From Micrococcaceae bacterium Sec5.7 (lineage in GTDB: Bacteria > Actinomycetota > Actinomycetes > Actinomycetales > Micrococcaceae), in assembly GCA_039636785.1 (NCBI GenBank), contig CP144169.1, forward strand, positions 3,038,001 through 3,102,000: 64,000 nt of DNA, in the 5' to 3' direction. Every line of letters starts with the position of its first letter. Positions within the stretch are counted from its first letter, which is position 1. The position numbers were made by a program, and so were the translations under genes. Positions 18,246 to 26,735 of this stretch are shown here, in pieces. The notes beneath the pieces were generated by a model. The model made no database searches, had not been told where the DNA came from, and saw only the letters and a program-made list of their open reading frames with translations.

Positions 18246-19208
18246 TTACAAGCCGGATACGGCACGCACCAACCGGCCACCAAGGTCGTTGAGATAGTCC
18301 ACAAGCTCGGGTGGCTCCACTACCGTGAAGTCGCAGCCGATCATGCCAAGCCTGGCAGCGAGCCACTCGAGCGTATCTGCGTATCCCCGCAGTTCACAGC
18401 TGCCGGCGTCCAGGGGAACTATCTGGCCAGAGCCGGGGCCGAGCACCTGGGTTGCCCGCTCGGCAGGCATCTGCAGGATGACCACCGCCGAGTAGCTCGG
18501 CGCAAGCTGATACAAGGTGTCCTTGAGGAACTCGGCCGCGCCTCCCGATGGCAATCCGCGGGGCGTGACCCGGACGCCGGTGCTCAGGGGAGCGCTTATC
18601 CTGTCGACGCGGAAGGTTCTCCAGCTGCCGCGGTCGTTGTCCCAGGCGACGAGATACCACCGCCGGCCGGCGGCCACCAGACGGTGCGGGTCTACGTGGC
18701 GGCTGGTACCTGCCCCGTCCCGTGGGAGGTATCTGAACCTCAGGCGCTCACGGTTATTGATCGCGACCGCCAGCGCCGACAGCGTTTCCGGGTCAACGGG
18801 CGCAACGGGAACTCCTGCAAGCTGGTCAGTGGCGGAGCCCAGGGAGCGGACGCGGTAGCGCAGCCGCGGCGGGAGCACCTGTTCGATCTTGGCCAGCGCA
18901 CGCACCGAGGATTCGGCGATCCCGGCCACCGCCTGGTCCGCGGATGTTCGCAGCCCGACGGCGATCGCCACCGCCTCGTCGTCGTCAAGTATCAGAGGCG
19001 GCATGGCGGCGCCCGCTGCCAGTTGATATCCCCCGGCGGCGCCCATGGTGGATGCCACAGGATAGCCCAGCCCCCGCAGCCGGTCGATGTCCCGCCTGAC
19101 AGTCCGGGCGCTGACCTCAAGCCTGTCAGCGAGTTCGCTGCCGGGCCATTCACGCCGCATCTGCAGCAGGGAAAGCAATTTCAACAGCCGGGCGGGTGTA
19201 TCTGTCAT
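18246..19208 (-). CDS. HTH/WYL-domain transcriptional regulator
   Basis: This 320-residue regulator has the YafY/DeoR-type winged helix at the N-terminus (RLLKLLSLLQMRREWPGSELADRLEVSARTVRRDIDRL), a WYL domain around residues 140-215 (RLRFRYLPRDG ... WYLVAWDNDRGSWRTFRVDRI) and a WCX C-terminus. Such proteins usually sense a small ligand and control a divergent gene. It is divergent from the tandem VOC protein at 19302, and a perfect 12-bp inverted repeat lies between the two start codons. Confidence 0.92.
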   Translation of the reverse strand: MTDTPARLLKLLSLLQMRREWPGSELADRLEVSARTVRRDIDRLRGLGYPVASTMGAAGGYQLAAGAAMPPLILDDDEAVAIAVGLRTSADQAVAGIAESSVRALAKIEQVLPPRLRYRVRSLGSATDQLAGVPVAPVDPETLSALAVAINNRERLRFRYLPRDGAGTSRHVDPHRLVAAGRRWYLVAWDNDRGSWRTFRVDRISAPLSTGVRVTPRGLPSGGAAEFLKDTLYQLAPSYSAVVILQMPAERATQVLGPGSGQIVPLDAGSCELRGYADTLEWLAARLGMIGCDFTVVEPPELVDYLNDLGGRLVRAVSGL

Positions 19209-19224
19209 GGCCCAATTCCACTCT

Positions 19225-19253
19225 CGATGTAGGACACAAACTGTCCTACATCG
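19225..19253. promoter_or_regulatory. Perfect inverted repeat operator between WYL regulator and VOC gene
   Basis: CGATGTAGGACA (19225-19236) and TGTCCTACATCG (19242-19253) are exact complements with a 5-base spacer. It lies 17 bp upstream of the regulator start and 49 bp before the VOC start. It is the likely binding site of the WYL regulator. Confidence 0.8.
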
Positions 19254-19301
19254 ATTCTAGAGTTGCATGTATCGGACGGACCAGAGCAGAGGAATCGAAC
19301 C

Positions 19302-20345
19302 ATGACAACATCAGATCCCAATATCAGCACCGTTCCCGAGGGCTACGCCAGCGTCAGCCCGTGGATCATTTCACGGGACACCGGAGCGTTGTTCGAATTC
19401 GTGAGCCGGGCTTTCGGCGCAGAGGAGATTGCGCGCGTTGCCGGCGAAGACGGATCCATCGGGCACGCGGAAGCCACAATCGGGGACTCGGTGGTCCTGG
19501 CTTTCGATTCCCGTCCGCATTGGCCCCAGACGCCGGCCTTCCTGCGGCTCTACACTGACGACGCCGATTCAGCTTTCGCCGGCGCACTGGCCGCCGGTGC
19601 CACCACGGTTACGGAACTCGGCAACAGTGCCTGGGGCGATCGCGGTGGCCGCGTCCGGGATCCGCTGGGCAACATCTGGTGGATTACGTCCCACATGGAA
19701 GAAGTCAGCGACGACGAGGCCACCCGCCGGTGGCAGGCGCCGGAGTACGCGGCGGGGATGGACTACGCCATCCAGTCACTCGACCGCGAAATGACGGGGC
19801 GAGGCAACGGAACGGAAGATGTGCCCGAGCTGGTCCCCTCCGTTCCGGTCCGGCCACGGGTGAGCGGAGTGAAGGCCGTACCGGACGGATACCGTTCGGT
19901 GGAACCCTGGATCATTTCCCGCAAAACAGCTGGCTTCCTGGATTTCATCGCAGCAGCGTTTGGCGCCCAGGAGAGCTTCCGCGTCCCGATGGAGGACGGA
20001 TCGATCGGCCATGCGGAGGCGCGCATCGGCGATTCCAATGTATTGGCTTTCGATTCCCGACCGGACTGGCCTGAGACGCCGGCCTTCCTGCGGCTGTACG
20101 TGGACGACGGCGATGCCACCTTCGCCGCGGCCTTGGCGGCGGGGGCCACCCCGGTGACCACCATGACCGAAATGTTCTGGGGTGAGAGGGTGGGCCGGGT
20201 CCGCGATCCGTTCGGGAACCTCTGGTGGATCCACTGCCGAGTACTGGAACTGACCGAGGACGAAGCCTACGAGCGTTCTGTCCAGCCGGAGTTCGTGCAG
20301 GCCATGGACTACCTCACCAGCGCGGAGTTAGCAGTGCAGAGTTAG
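19302..20345 (+). CDS. Tandem VOC/PhnB-like glyoxalase protein
   Basis: This 347-residue protein is made of two VOC units of about 130 residues that are clearly duplicated. Each has EPWIISR or SPWIISR, FGA-E, DGSIGHAEA-IGDS-VLAFDSRP, W-TPAFLRLY-DDAD and a GGRVRDP-GN-WWI end. The PhnB-like class is often involved in resistance or antibiotic metabolism, but no substrate is assigned. ATG 19302 (MTTSDPNIS) is preferred over ATG 19263. It is controlled by the divergent WYL regulator through the palindrome at 19225. Confidence 0.88.
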   Translation: MTTSDPNISTVPEGYASVSPWIISRDTGALFEFVSRAFGAEEIARVAGEDGSIGHAEATIGDSVVLAFDSRPHWPQTPAFLRLYTDDADSAFAGALAAGATTVTELGNSAWGDRGGRVRDPLGNIWWITSHMEEVSDDEATRRWQAPEYAAGMDYAIQSLDREMTGRGNGTEDVPELVPSVPVRPRVSGVKAVPDGYRSVEPWIISRKTAGFLDFIAAAFGAQESFRVPMEDGSIGHAEARIGDSNVLAFDSRPDWPETPAFLRLYVDDGDATFAAALAAGATPVTTMTEMFWGERVGRVRDPFGNLWWIHCRVLELTEDEAYERSVQPEFVQAMDYLTSAELAVQS

Positions 20346-20436
20346 CAGTATCAGTCAACGGCTGACAATGGGAGGTTGACGGAGGCCGGCAGTGGCTGCT
20401 GACATTCCCGGGTGTCCAGCCGCCGGACAAACTCCG

Positions 20437-21096
20437 CTACGCTGCGGCCGCGGTCCTCCAGCATGGCGCCATCGTTGCCTCGTCCAGAAACCGATCATGC
20501 GGATGGGGAGTTGGGTGCGTTCGGTGGCGTTCATTGATGCCGCGCATCGCCAGCTGGTAGCCCTGCGCAATGTCCTGGTCGCTGTCCCCGGCCAGGTCCT
20601 GCAGCATGGCGGCGATCAAGCCGCTGCGGTCCCGGCCGGCCCCGCAATGGATCACCACACCGCCCGGAGCGGCGGCAATGGCCTTGAAAACGGCCGCAAG
20701 TTTCTCCGGAAACAGCCGGGCATTGTCCGCATAGCAAGAGGGATCGTTGAGGTACGGCACGCAGATCGCCTTGAATTCCGGATCGTCCGGATCCTCGGTG
20801 GGGGCGAGCACGACGTCGATGCCCGCCAATACTTCGTCGTCCACCTGCGGATCGGTGTCCCGGCGCTGCACTTCACCAGGGTTACGCAGATCAATGACCG
20901 TGCGGACGCCGTCGTCGTACGCTTGCTGCCGCCCCGCTTCGGTGAGCCACTCACGGCGCCCCATCCGGTATATGCTGCCGGACACGCGCCAGGCGTTCAC
21001 CGCTCCCAGTTCACGGCCCCGCCAGGCTTTTCCACTCCTCCAGCTAAACACAAACCGCTGAGAACCCGCGCGGTCCGGACTGAGCAGTCCGGCCAT
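20437..21096 (-). CDS. Tyrosine-protein phosphatase, probable 3' frameshift
   Basis: This 219-residue protein of the PtpB/Siw14-like class has the CX5R active site in VVIHCGAGRDRSGLIAAML and the upstream IDLRNPGEVQRR general-acid region. It ends with PHPHDRFLDEATMAP and then a short frame-shifted tail (CWRTAAAA). The +1 frame continues from the same point with coding-like residues (MLEDRGRSVAEFVRRLD) and stops at 20351. A one-base loss near 20458-20466, real or from sequencing, is likely. The catalytic part is intact. Confidence 0.8.
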   Translation of the reverse strand: MAGLLSPDRAGSQRFVFSWRSGKAWRGRELGAVNAWRVSGSIYRMGRREWLTEAGRQQAYDDGVRTVIDLRNPGEVQRRDTDPQVDDEVLAGIDVVLAPTEDPDDPEFKAICVPYLNDPSCYADNARLFPEKLAAVFKAIAAAPGGVVIHCGAGRDRSGLIAAMLQDLAGDSDQDIAQGYQLAMRGINERHRTHPTPHPHDRFLDEATMAPCWRTAAAA

Positions 21097-21204
21097 TTTG
21101 CGGCGACAAAACGAGGGCTGCCCGGCCGGTTCAGCGCCAGTTGCGGGCGTAGTGTGAGCACATGTTTACCTGATCAGCAGACCAGCTACTCACCGTTAGG
21201 GGAA

Positions 21205-22116
21205 ATGATGGGCACCTTGAACGTACGACGGCGGCGCTCGGCTCTCGCAGCCGGCCTCGCCACCATGGCCATGGCTTTGGGCTTTGCGGCTGCCCCGGCG
21301 CAGGCCGCTCCGCCGCCCAAGGTGAGCTATGTGGCCGTGGGCGATTCCTACACCGCAGGTACTGGTTCCGGCACGGCGATGAGGCCTGCTGCCACGTCGT
21401 GCTGGCGGAGCAACCCCGGCTACGTTGACGTTGTTGGCAGCACTGGCCGGGTGAATCTGGTAGGGAATGGGGCGTGCCATGGAGCTGCCTTGTCGCCGGC
21501 AAGCCCGGCCTACGACTTCTTCACGCCCAGCGTCGCTGAACAGATTGGCGGGCTGGCCGGGGCAGGCCTCCTGAACGGCCGCACTGGCCTGGTCAGCATC
21601 ACTGCCGGCGCCAATGATGTGGGCGTCTACCAGATCCTGCAAATCTGTGCGCTTTCCACCGAGGCGGCTTGCGGTGCCGCCGTAGCCACCGCCAGTGGGG
21701 CCCTCCCGGCCCTTGGAGCCGGCCTCGCCCAGACCTACTTGGCCATCCACAGCGTGGCGCCCAACGCGAAGATCGCCGTCATGGGCTATCCGCGTCTCTT
21801 CGATCCGGTCAATGGAATCCCGGTGATTCCGGTCGACAACCAGACTTTGGTTAATCAGGCCACCGGAAGCCTCAATGCGACCATCGCGGCCGCGGTGACC
21901 GCAGCCAACAGCCTGTATGGGGCCAACGGGCAGTACGTTGATGTCACCTCCAGATTCACCGGGCATGCAGCAAACTCGCTTGATCCATGGCTGGTCCTGG
22001 ACACATCGAATCCGTTCGCGGATAGCAATTTCCACCCGAACGTCACGGGCTATTCCCAGGGCTATGTCGCCGCACTGATGGGAGCGGTGAAGCCGGCGCA
22101 GTTGGCGAAGCTGTAG
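21205..22116 (+). CDS. Secreted SGNH/GDSL hydrolase
   Basis: This 303-residue secreted protein has a signal peptide (MMGTLNVRRRR then a hydrophobic stretch, cleavage near AQAAPP). The SGNH blocks are visible: VGDSYTAGTG (nucleophile Ser), GNGACHG, TAGANDVG and DSNFHPNVTG (Asp-His). Two-Cys pairs fit an exported enzyme like the actinobacterial esterases/lipases. TTAGGGG lies 5-8 bp before ATG 21205. The open frame extends 270 codons upstream only as an antisense shadow of the phosphatase gene. Confidence 0.92.
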   Translation: MMGTLNVRRRRSALAAGLATMAMALGFAAAPAQAAPPPKVSYVAVGDSYTAGTGSGTAMRPAATSCWRSNPGYVDVVGSTGRVNLVGNGACHGAALSPASPAYDFFTPSVAEQIGGLAGAGLLNGRTGLVSITAGANDVGVYQILQICALSTEAACGAAVATASGALPALGAGLAQTYLAIHSVAPNAKIAVMGYPRLFDPVNGIPVIPVDNQTLVNQATGSLNATIAAAVTAANSLYGANGQYVDVTSRFTGHAANSLDPWLVLDTSNPFADSNFHPNVTGYSQGYVAALMGAVKPAQLAKL

Positions 22117-22153
22117 GTCCGGCCCTCAATTCTTCGGCCGGCCGGGCAGCTTC

Positions 22154-22762
22154 CTAACCCTGCCTGGCCAGCCTGAACTCCAGGCCGCTGCGGACCATGG
22201 GCCACTCGTGCTCAAGGATTGAGAACACCACGGTGTCCCGGAGCACGCCGTCCGCGGTCCGCGTATGGCTGCGCAGCACACCATCCTGCTTGGCGCCCAG
22301 CCGCGCGATCGCCTCGCGGGACTGGTGGTTCAACCAATGCGTGCGGAACTCGACGGCGGGGCAGCCAAGCGCCTCAAAGGCGTGGCGCAGGAGCAGCAGC
22401 TTGGAATCCGCGTTGCTGCCGCTGCCGTGCGAAGAAGCGGCATTCCAGGTTGACCCGATCTCCAGTCGGGGCGTCCCGGCGTCGATGTTCATGTATGTGG
22501 TCATCCCGATCACCTTGCCCGGGCCGCCCGTGGCGGCGTCGATCAGCCGCGTGGTGAACGGCAGCATGGAACCCTGCTCCTGCAGCGCGAGCCTCCGGTC
22601 GATTTCCGCTGCCATGCCCCCGGGCTCCGGCACCGAGGTATACCAGAGCTTCCAGAGTTCGCCGTCGCGGACCGCCTCAACCAGGCCATGGTTGTGGGCT
22701 TGGCTCAGCGGCTCCAGGACAACGTGCTGTCCGGTCAGGGTAATGGGTTCAATCGACGTCAC
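22154..22762 (-). CDS. GNAT N-acetyltransferase
   Basis: This 202-residue protein is of the RimJ/RimL-like group: ITLTGQHVVLEPLSQAHNHGLVEA at the start, VIGMTTYMNIDAGTPRLEIGSTW in the core strand, and FRTHWLNHQSREAIARLGAKQDGVLRSH at the end. It contains SHGSGSNADSK where the acetyl-CoA loop is normally located. It is probably a small-molecule or ribosomal-protein acetyltransferase of unknown substrate. It is convergent with the SGNH gene and divergent from the toxin-antitoxin pair. Confidence 0.87.
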   Translation of the reverse strand: MTSIEPITLTGQHVVLEPLSQAHNHGLVEAVRDGELWKLWYTSVPEPGGMAAEIDRRLALQEQGSMLPFTTRLIDAATGGPGKVIGMTTYMNIDAGTPRLEIGSTWNAASSHGSGSNADSKLLLLRHAFEALGCPAVEFRTHWLNHQSREAIARLGAKQDGVLRSHTRTADGVLRDTVVFSILEHEWPMVRSGLEFRLARQG

Positions 22763-22808
22763 CGGACCATCGTAGCGGCAAACTCTTAGTCATGTGACAC
22801 AAAATGTG

Positions 22809-22818
22809 CTACATGTAG
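22809..22818. promoter_or_regulatory. CTACATGTAG palindrome before the antitoxin gene
   Basis: This perfect 10-bp palindrome ends 3 bp before the antitoxin ATG, within a region where the antitoxin would be expected to bind for autoregulation. Confidence 0.4.
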
Positions 22819-22821
22819 AAG

Positions 22822-23178
22822 ATGACGACAAGGCACCAGGCGGTTCCGGATCCACCCGCCCCAAAAAGAGAATCAACGCCGGGCAACAGCCTGGCGGCAA
22901 GCAAGAGCATCGGAGTGCGTGAACTCCGCCAACACGCCTCAAGCATTCTCGAGCAGGTCCAGAGCACGGGAGAAAGCATCACCGTTACCAACCATGGCAA
23001 GCCTCAGGCCGTCATCCACCCGATCACCGCCGACTTCTCCTGGCATGAGCAGCTGATCACCGAAGGCCGCCTGATTCCTCCCACTGCCAATTGGCGGGAT
23101 ACCGCAGCCGTGGCCGCACCGGCTGGCCACCCATCAACGGCTGAGCTCCTGGATCAGAGCAGGGCAGACCGCCTGTGA
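22822..23178 (+). CDS. Phd/YefM-family antitoxin
   Basis: This 118-residue protein has the Phd/YefM DNA-binding fold at residues 32-75: IGVRELRQHASSILEQVQSTGESITVTNHGKPQAVIHP. A variable C-terminal tail follows that should bind the toxin. It overlaps the PIN toxin gene by 4 bases (GTGA), the normal arrangement for a type II pair. The first 30 residues are not part of the fold, so a later GTG start near residue 31 is possible. Confidence 0.9.
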   Translation: MTTRHQAVPDPPAPKRESTPGNSLAASKSIGVRELRQHASSILEQVQSTGESITVTNHGKPQAVIHPITADFSWHEQLITEGRLIPPTANWRDTAAVAAPAGHPSTAELLDQSRADRL

Positions 23179-23576
23179 TCTATCTGGACACTTCTGCGCT
23201 GTTCAAACTCATAGTTCTGGAAACGGAGTCGGGCGCATTCAGGGAGTATCTCGAAGTTGCTGCCACCGACACACTGGTGACATCCCAGATCGGCGTTGTC
23301 GAATTGCTCCGCAGCGCGCGGCGACTTGGCCCGATTGCTGCGGCCGGCGCCCAACGACTGATTCCAGGCCTTGCCACGGCTCCTATGAACGCGGACATCG
23401 TGACGCTGGCAGCGGAGCTTCAACCGCCCGAACTGCGCACCCTTGACGCCCTGCACCTTGCCACGGCCCTGACGCTGAAGGCAGGGGTGGTTGTTAGTTA
23501 CGATCAACGCATGCTTGAAGCGTGCCGGGTATACGGGCTTGATACCGCCAGCCCAGGCTGGTCCGCGCAACCGTAA
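23175..23576 (+). CDS. vapC: PIN-domain toxin (VapC-like)
   Basis: This 133-residue PIN ribonuclease has the acidic cluster in the expected places: YLDTSALFKL at the N-terminus, a conserved Glu in IGVVELLRSARR, and LRTLDALHLATAL near residue 90, followed by VVSYDQRM. Members cleave RNA and are held inactive by the paired antitoxin. It starts with GTG overlapping the antitoxin stop codon. The operon probably ends here; the next gene is convergent. Confidence 0.92.
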   Translation: MIYLDTSALFKLIVLETESGAFREYLEVAATDTLVTSQIGVVELLRSARRLGPIAAAGAQRLIPGLATAPMNADIVTLAAELQPPELRTLDALHLATALTLKAGVVVSYDQRMLEACRVYGLDTASPGWSAQP

Positions 23577-23619
23577 CGGGACCCAGGAACGCTGCCGCCC
23601 GGCGTCGACCGGTCCCGAG

Positions 23620-24504
23620 TCAGTCCGCCCAGTCGAAGAACCCTTTTCCGCTCTTCCGTCCCAGCTCCCCCCGGGCCACCATGTCCTTCAGGATCTGCGG
23701 AGGCGCGAACCGCTCCCCCAGGGTCGAGTGCAGGTATTCGGCGATGCCCAGCCGCACGTCAAGCCCAACGATGTCCGTCGTTTTCAGGGGGCCGGTGGGA
23801 TGCTTATAGCCGAGCACCATGGCGGCATCGATGTCTGCGGCAGACGCCACGCCCTCCTCCACCATGCGCATCGCTTCCAGGGCAATCGCCACGCCCAGCC
23901 TCGAGGAGGCAAATCCTGGCGCGTCATTAACCACGACGGCGGTCTTGCCGAGTGCCTCGACCCATTGGCGGGCAGCCTCGGCCAACCGAAGCGACGTGTG
24001 CTCGCCGAGCACCACCTCAATGAGCGTGGATGAGGGGACCGGGTTGAAGAAGTGCAGGCCCAGGAAGTTCTGTGGCCGCTTCAGTTCGCGGGCCAAGCCG
24101 TTGACGGACAGCGACGAGGTGTTCGACGCCAGGAATGCATCGGCGGCCAGACGCTCCTCGACTCCCTGGAGCGCGGCTACTTTCAGATCCCAGTCCTCCG
24201 GGACGGCCTCCACCACCAGCTGCCTGCCGGCGAAGTCGGCGTAATCCACCGTCACGGAGAGCCTGGCTACCATCTCGCCCAGGTTGCCGTCCGCGGCCCC
24301 GCGCTCGATCGACTTCGCTGCCGCGGACTCCACCCGTTCCCGCGCCGCCTCAGCCGAGGCCTCGTCGCGTTCGACAACGAGGACATCGGCCCCCTTGATC
24401 AGGAAGGCGTGCGCGATGCCAGCACCCATGCGGCCGCCGCCCAGAACACCGACGGTAGCGGGAAGGTTGGCTGGCAGTTTGGCCGGAAATACAGGGTTGC
24501 TCAT
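23620..24504 (-). CDS. paaH: 3-hydroxyacyl-CoA dehydrogenase PaaH
   Basis: This 294-residue enzyme has an NAD-binding fold with VGVLGGGRMGAGIAHAF, a FLASNTSSLSVN loop, GLHFFNPVP containing the catalytic His, and a C-terminal 3HCDH domain (GYKHPTGPLKTTDIVGLDVRLGIAEYL). It oxidises 3-hydroxyadipyl-CoA in the lower phenylacetate pathway. Its ATG overlaps the paaG stop (ATGA), making it the third gene of the paaJ-paaG-paaH operon. Butanoyl-CoA-type substrates are possible, but the context favours paa. Confidence 0.93.
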   Translation of the reverse strand: MSNPVFPAKLPANLPATVGVLGGGRMGAGIAHAFLIKGADVLVVERDEASAEAARERVESAAAKSIERGAADGNLGEMVARLSVTVDYADFAGRQLVVEAVPEDWDLKVAALQGVEERLAADAFLASNTSSLSVNGLARELKRPQNFLGLHFFNPVPSSTLIEVVLGEHTSLRLAEAARQWVEALGKTAVVVNDAPGFASSRLGVAIALEAMRMVEEGVASAADIDAAMVLGYKHPTGPLKTTDIVGLDVRLGIAEYLHSTLGERFAPPQILKDMVARGELGRKSGKGFFDWAD

Positions 24505-25289
24505 GTCGACTTCTTCTTCCGGTCAGCTGATTTTTTGTTCAGGAACGCCTGCATCCGCTCGAACTTGGCCGGGGACTCGAAGAGGATCCCCTGCGCCAGC
24601 TGATCGATCAGCGGGTGCGATTCTGCGGGTGCGTGGAATACGGATTTGGTGATCCGCACGGCCAAGGGATCCTGCCGGGCGATTCTGTCCGCCAGCTCGT
24701 GGGCACCTTCCATCAACAACGGAGCCTCATGGATCTCGGTGATCAGGTTGACGGCGAGGGCCTGCTCGGCACGCAGCACCAGCCCGGCCAGCAGGATTTC
24801 CTTGGCCACGGGCTCCCCCACCAGCTCCTTGAGCCGCCAGCTGGCACCCGCCGCAGCCAGGATTCCCAGGCCCGTTTCCGGATTGCCGATCCGCAGGCCG
24901 GGGGTGCCGATCCTGAAGTCGGCCGCATAGGCGAGTTCGGCCCCGCCGCCCAGGCAGTAGCCGTCCAGCGCCGCGATGACGGGCATGGGCAGCTTGGCGA
25001 TCCGGGCAAAAAGCGTGGAGTTGATGCCCTGCAGGGCGTCGTCCCGGCGGCGTTCGCGCAGCTGGGAGATGTCCGCGCCCGAGGCAAACACACCCTCCAC
25101 CCCGGCGATGATCAGGATCTTCGGATCCTGTTCCAGCGCCGCGCAGACCAGGTGGAGCTCGTCAACCATCTGTTGGTCGATCGCGTTGCGGACCTCGGGG
25201 CGGTTGAGCAGCACCACCACCCGGTCCTCGCGCTCTTCCACCAGGAGGGTGCTGAACTTCTCCGGATTCAGCGTGGAATTCGCCGTCAT
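24501..25289 (-). CDS. paaG: Enoyl-CoA hydratase/isomerase PaaG
   Basis: This 262-residue crotonase-fold protein has NRPEVRNAIDQQMVDEL, the oxyanion region GVFASGADISQL, DGYCLGGGAELAYAADFRIGTPGLRIGNPETGLGI and a GLVLRAEQALAVNLI segment. It would isomerise or hydrate the epoxyphenylacetyl/dehydroadipyl-CoA intermediates. Its start overlaps the paaJ stop by one base (TAATG) and its stop overlaps the paaH start by four bases. Which crotonase step (PaaF or PaaG) it performs cannot be decided from sequence alone. Confidence 0.88.
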   Translation of the reverse strand: MTANSTLNPEKFSTLLVEEREDRVVVLLNRPEVRNAIDQQMVDELHLVCAALEQDPKILIIAGVEGVFASGADISQLRERRRDDALQGINSTLFARIAKLPMPVIAALDGYCLGGGAELAYAADFRIGTPGLRIGNPETGLGILAAAGASWRLKELVGEPVAKEILLAGLVLRAEQALAVNLITEIHEAPLLMEGAHELADRIARQDPLAVRITKSVFHAPAESHPLIDQLAQGILFESPAKFERMQAFLNKKSADRKKKST

Positions 25290-26500
25290 TACACACGCTC
25301 CAGCAGCATCGCGGTGCCCTGGCCCACGCCGATACACATGGTGGCGAGGCCAATCTTGGCGTCCTCGCGTTCCATCCGGCCCAGCAGGGTGATGGCAATC
25401 CGTGAGCCGCTGGAACCCAGCGGATGCCCCAAAGCGATGGCGCCGCCGTCGTTGTTCACAATGTCCGGGTCCAGGCCAAGCCGCCGCATGCTGGCCAGCG
25501 ACTGCGTGGCGAACGCTTCGTTTAGCTCGACGGCGCCAAGGTCACCGACGCTGAGTCCGCTGCGGGACAGCACCTTCCGGGTGGCCGGAACGGGGCCGAT
25601 GCCCATGATTTCCGGTTCGCAGCCGGCGGAGGCGCCGTCGATGATGCGGGCGCGCGGCGTCAGGCCGAGCCTTTTGATGGCTGCTTCCGACGCAACGATG
25701 ATGGCCGAGGCGCCGTCGTTGAGGGTGGACGAGTTGCCGGCGGTGACTATCGAGCCACCGGAAACCACCGGGCGGAGACCTGCGAGGACGTCCATGGTGG
25801 TGCCCGCCCGGGGGCCTTCGTCGGTGTCCACCACGGTCTCGGACTTGCGGGTCTTGACCGTGACGGGGATGATCTCATCCTTGAAGCGTCCCGCTTCGAT
25901 CGCCGCCAGCGATTTTTCGTGCGAGCGGACGGCGAAGGCGTCGGCGTCCTCGCGGGAAATGCCGTCAACCCGGCCCACTTCCTCCGCGGTTTCCGGCATG
26001 GAGAACGTCATCTTGCCGTCCCGCGACAGTTCGCCCTTCTTGAACAGTGGATTGACGAAGCGCCAGCCGATGGAGGTGTCAAAAATCTCGCCGGGTTTGG
26101 CAAACGCCGCCCGCGGCTTTTCCTGGACCCAAGGTGCGCGGCTCATGGATTCCACCCCGCCGGCGATCACGATGTCCGCGGCTCCGGATTTGATCATGTG
26201 GCTGGCCATGATGATGGCGCTCAGGCCCGAGGAACACAGCCTGTTGACCGTGATTCCGGGGATATGGAGGGGAAGTCCGGCAAGGATGGTGGCCATGCGG
26301 GCCACGTTGCGGTTTTCCTCACCGGCGCCGTTGGCGTTGCCGAGGATGACCTCGTCAATGGCCTCCGGATCAACGCCGGCGCGGGCGACGGCTTCCCGGA
26401 CCACCAGCGCTGCCAGATCATCCGGACGGACTGCGGAGAGGGCGCCGCCGTACCGGCCTACCGGGGTGCGGGCACCGCCAACAAGAAAAGCCTCAACCAT
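25289..26500 (-). CDS. paaJ: 3-oxoadipyl-CoA thiolase PaaJ
   Basis: This 403-residue thiolase has all three active-site regions: Cys in NRLCSSGLSAI near residue 90, His in GGAIALGHPLGSSGSR, and Cys in LATMCIGVGQGTAML close to the end. It cleaves 3-oxoadipyl-CoA to succinyl-CoA and acetyl-CoA, the last step of phenylacetate breakdown. It is the first gene of the paaJGH operon and has a PaaR-type operator 47 bp upstream of its start codon. Confidence 0.94.
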   Translation of the reverse strand: MVEAFLVGGARTPVGRYGGALSAVRPDDLAALVVREAVARAGVDPEAIDEVILGNANGAGEENRNVARMATILAGLPLHIPGITVNRLCSSGLSAIIMASHMIKSGAADIVIAGGVESMSRAPWVQEKPRAAFAKPGEIFDTSIGWRFVNPLFKKGELSRDGKMTFSMPETAEEVGRVDGISREDADAFAVRSHEKSLAAIEAGRFKDEIIPVTVKTRKSETVVDTDEGPRAGTTMDVLAGLRPVVSGGSIVTAGNSSTLNDGASAIIVASEAAIKRLGLTPRARIIDGASAGCEPEIMGIGPVPATRKVLSRSGLSVGDLGAVELNEAFATQSLASMRRLGLDPDIVNNDGGAIALGHPLGSSGSRIAITLLGRMEREDAKIGLATMCIGVGQGTAMLLERV

Positions 26501-26546
26501 GAGAACATCCTTCGCGAAGGGAAAGGGGTCGGCGAGGGAATAAATT

Positions 26547-26560
26547 ACCGACCGTTCGTT
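26547..26560. promoter_or_regulatory. PaaR-type operator before paaJGH
   Basis: ACCGACCGTTCGTT matches 12 of 14 positions of ACCGAACGTTCGGT and lies upstream of paaJ. It is next to TATAAAG, which may be part of the promoter. Confidence 0.65.
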
Positions 26561-26641
26561 CTATAAAGATTACACGGCAAGTCCGGAGGGTCAACCGGTC
26601 ACCGGTGCTGTTACGTGACCCCAAACCTCCGAGTTGTTGTC

Positions 26642-26681
26642 CGCATGACGCCCCCCGGAGGCACTTTTGGGGCGTCATGCG
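26642..26681. terminator. Hairpin downstream of the pentapeptide gene
   Basis: CGCATGACGCCCC (26642-26654) and its exact complement (26669-26681) enclose a 14-base loop ending in CTTTT. It lies between the 3' end of the pentapeptide gene and the paaJ promoter. Confidence 0.7.
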
Positions 26682-26735
26682 TGTGCGAGAACTGTCAGTG
26701 ACGTTCGACGCCGCTGCGCCGGGGCGAGAGGCGGG

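Noticed and set aside
20392..21204. Upstream extension of the SGNH hydrolase
   Set aside because: It is antisense to the phosphatase gene; the signal peptide starts at ATG 21205.
24615..26543. 642-codon open frame on the plus strand
   Set aside because: It is antisense to paaG and paaJ, whose catalytic motifs are unambiguous; long antisense frames are normal at this GC.
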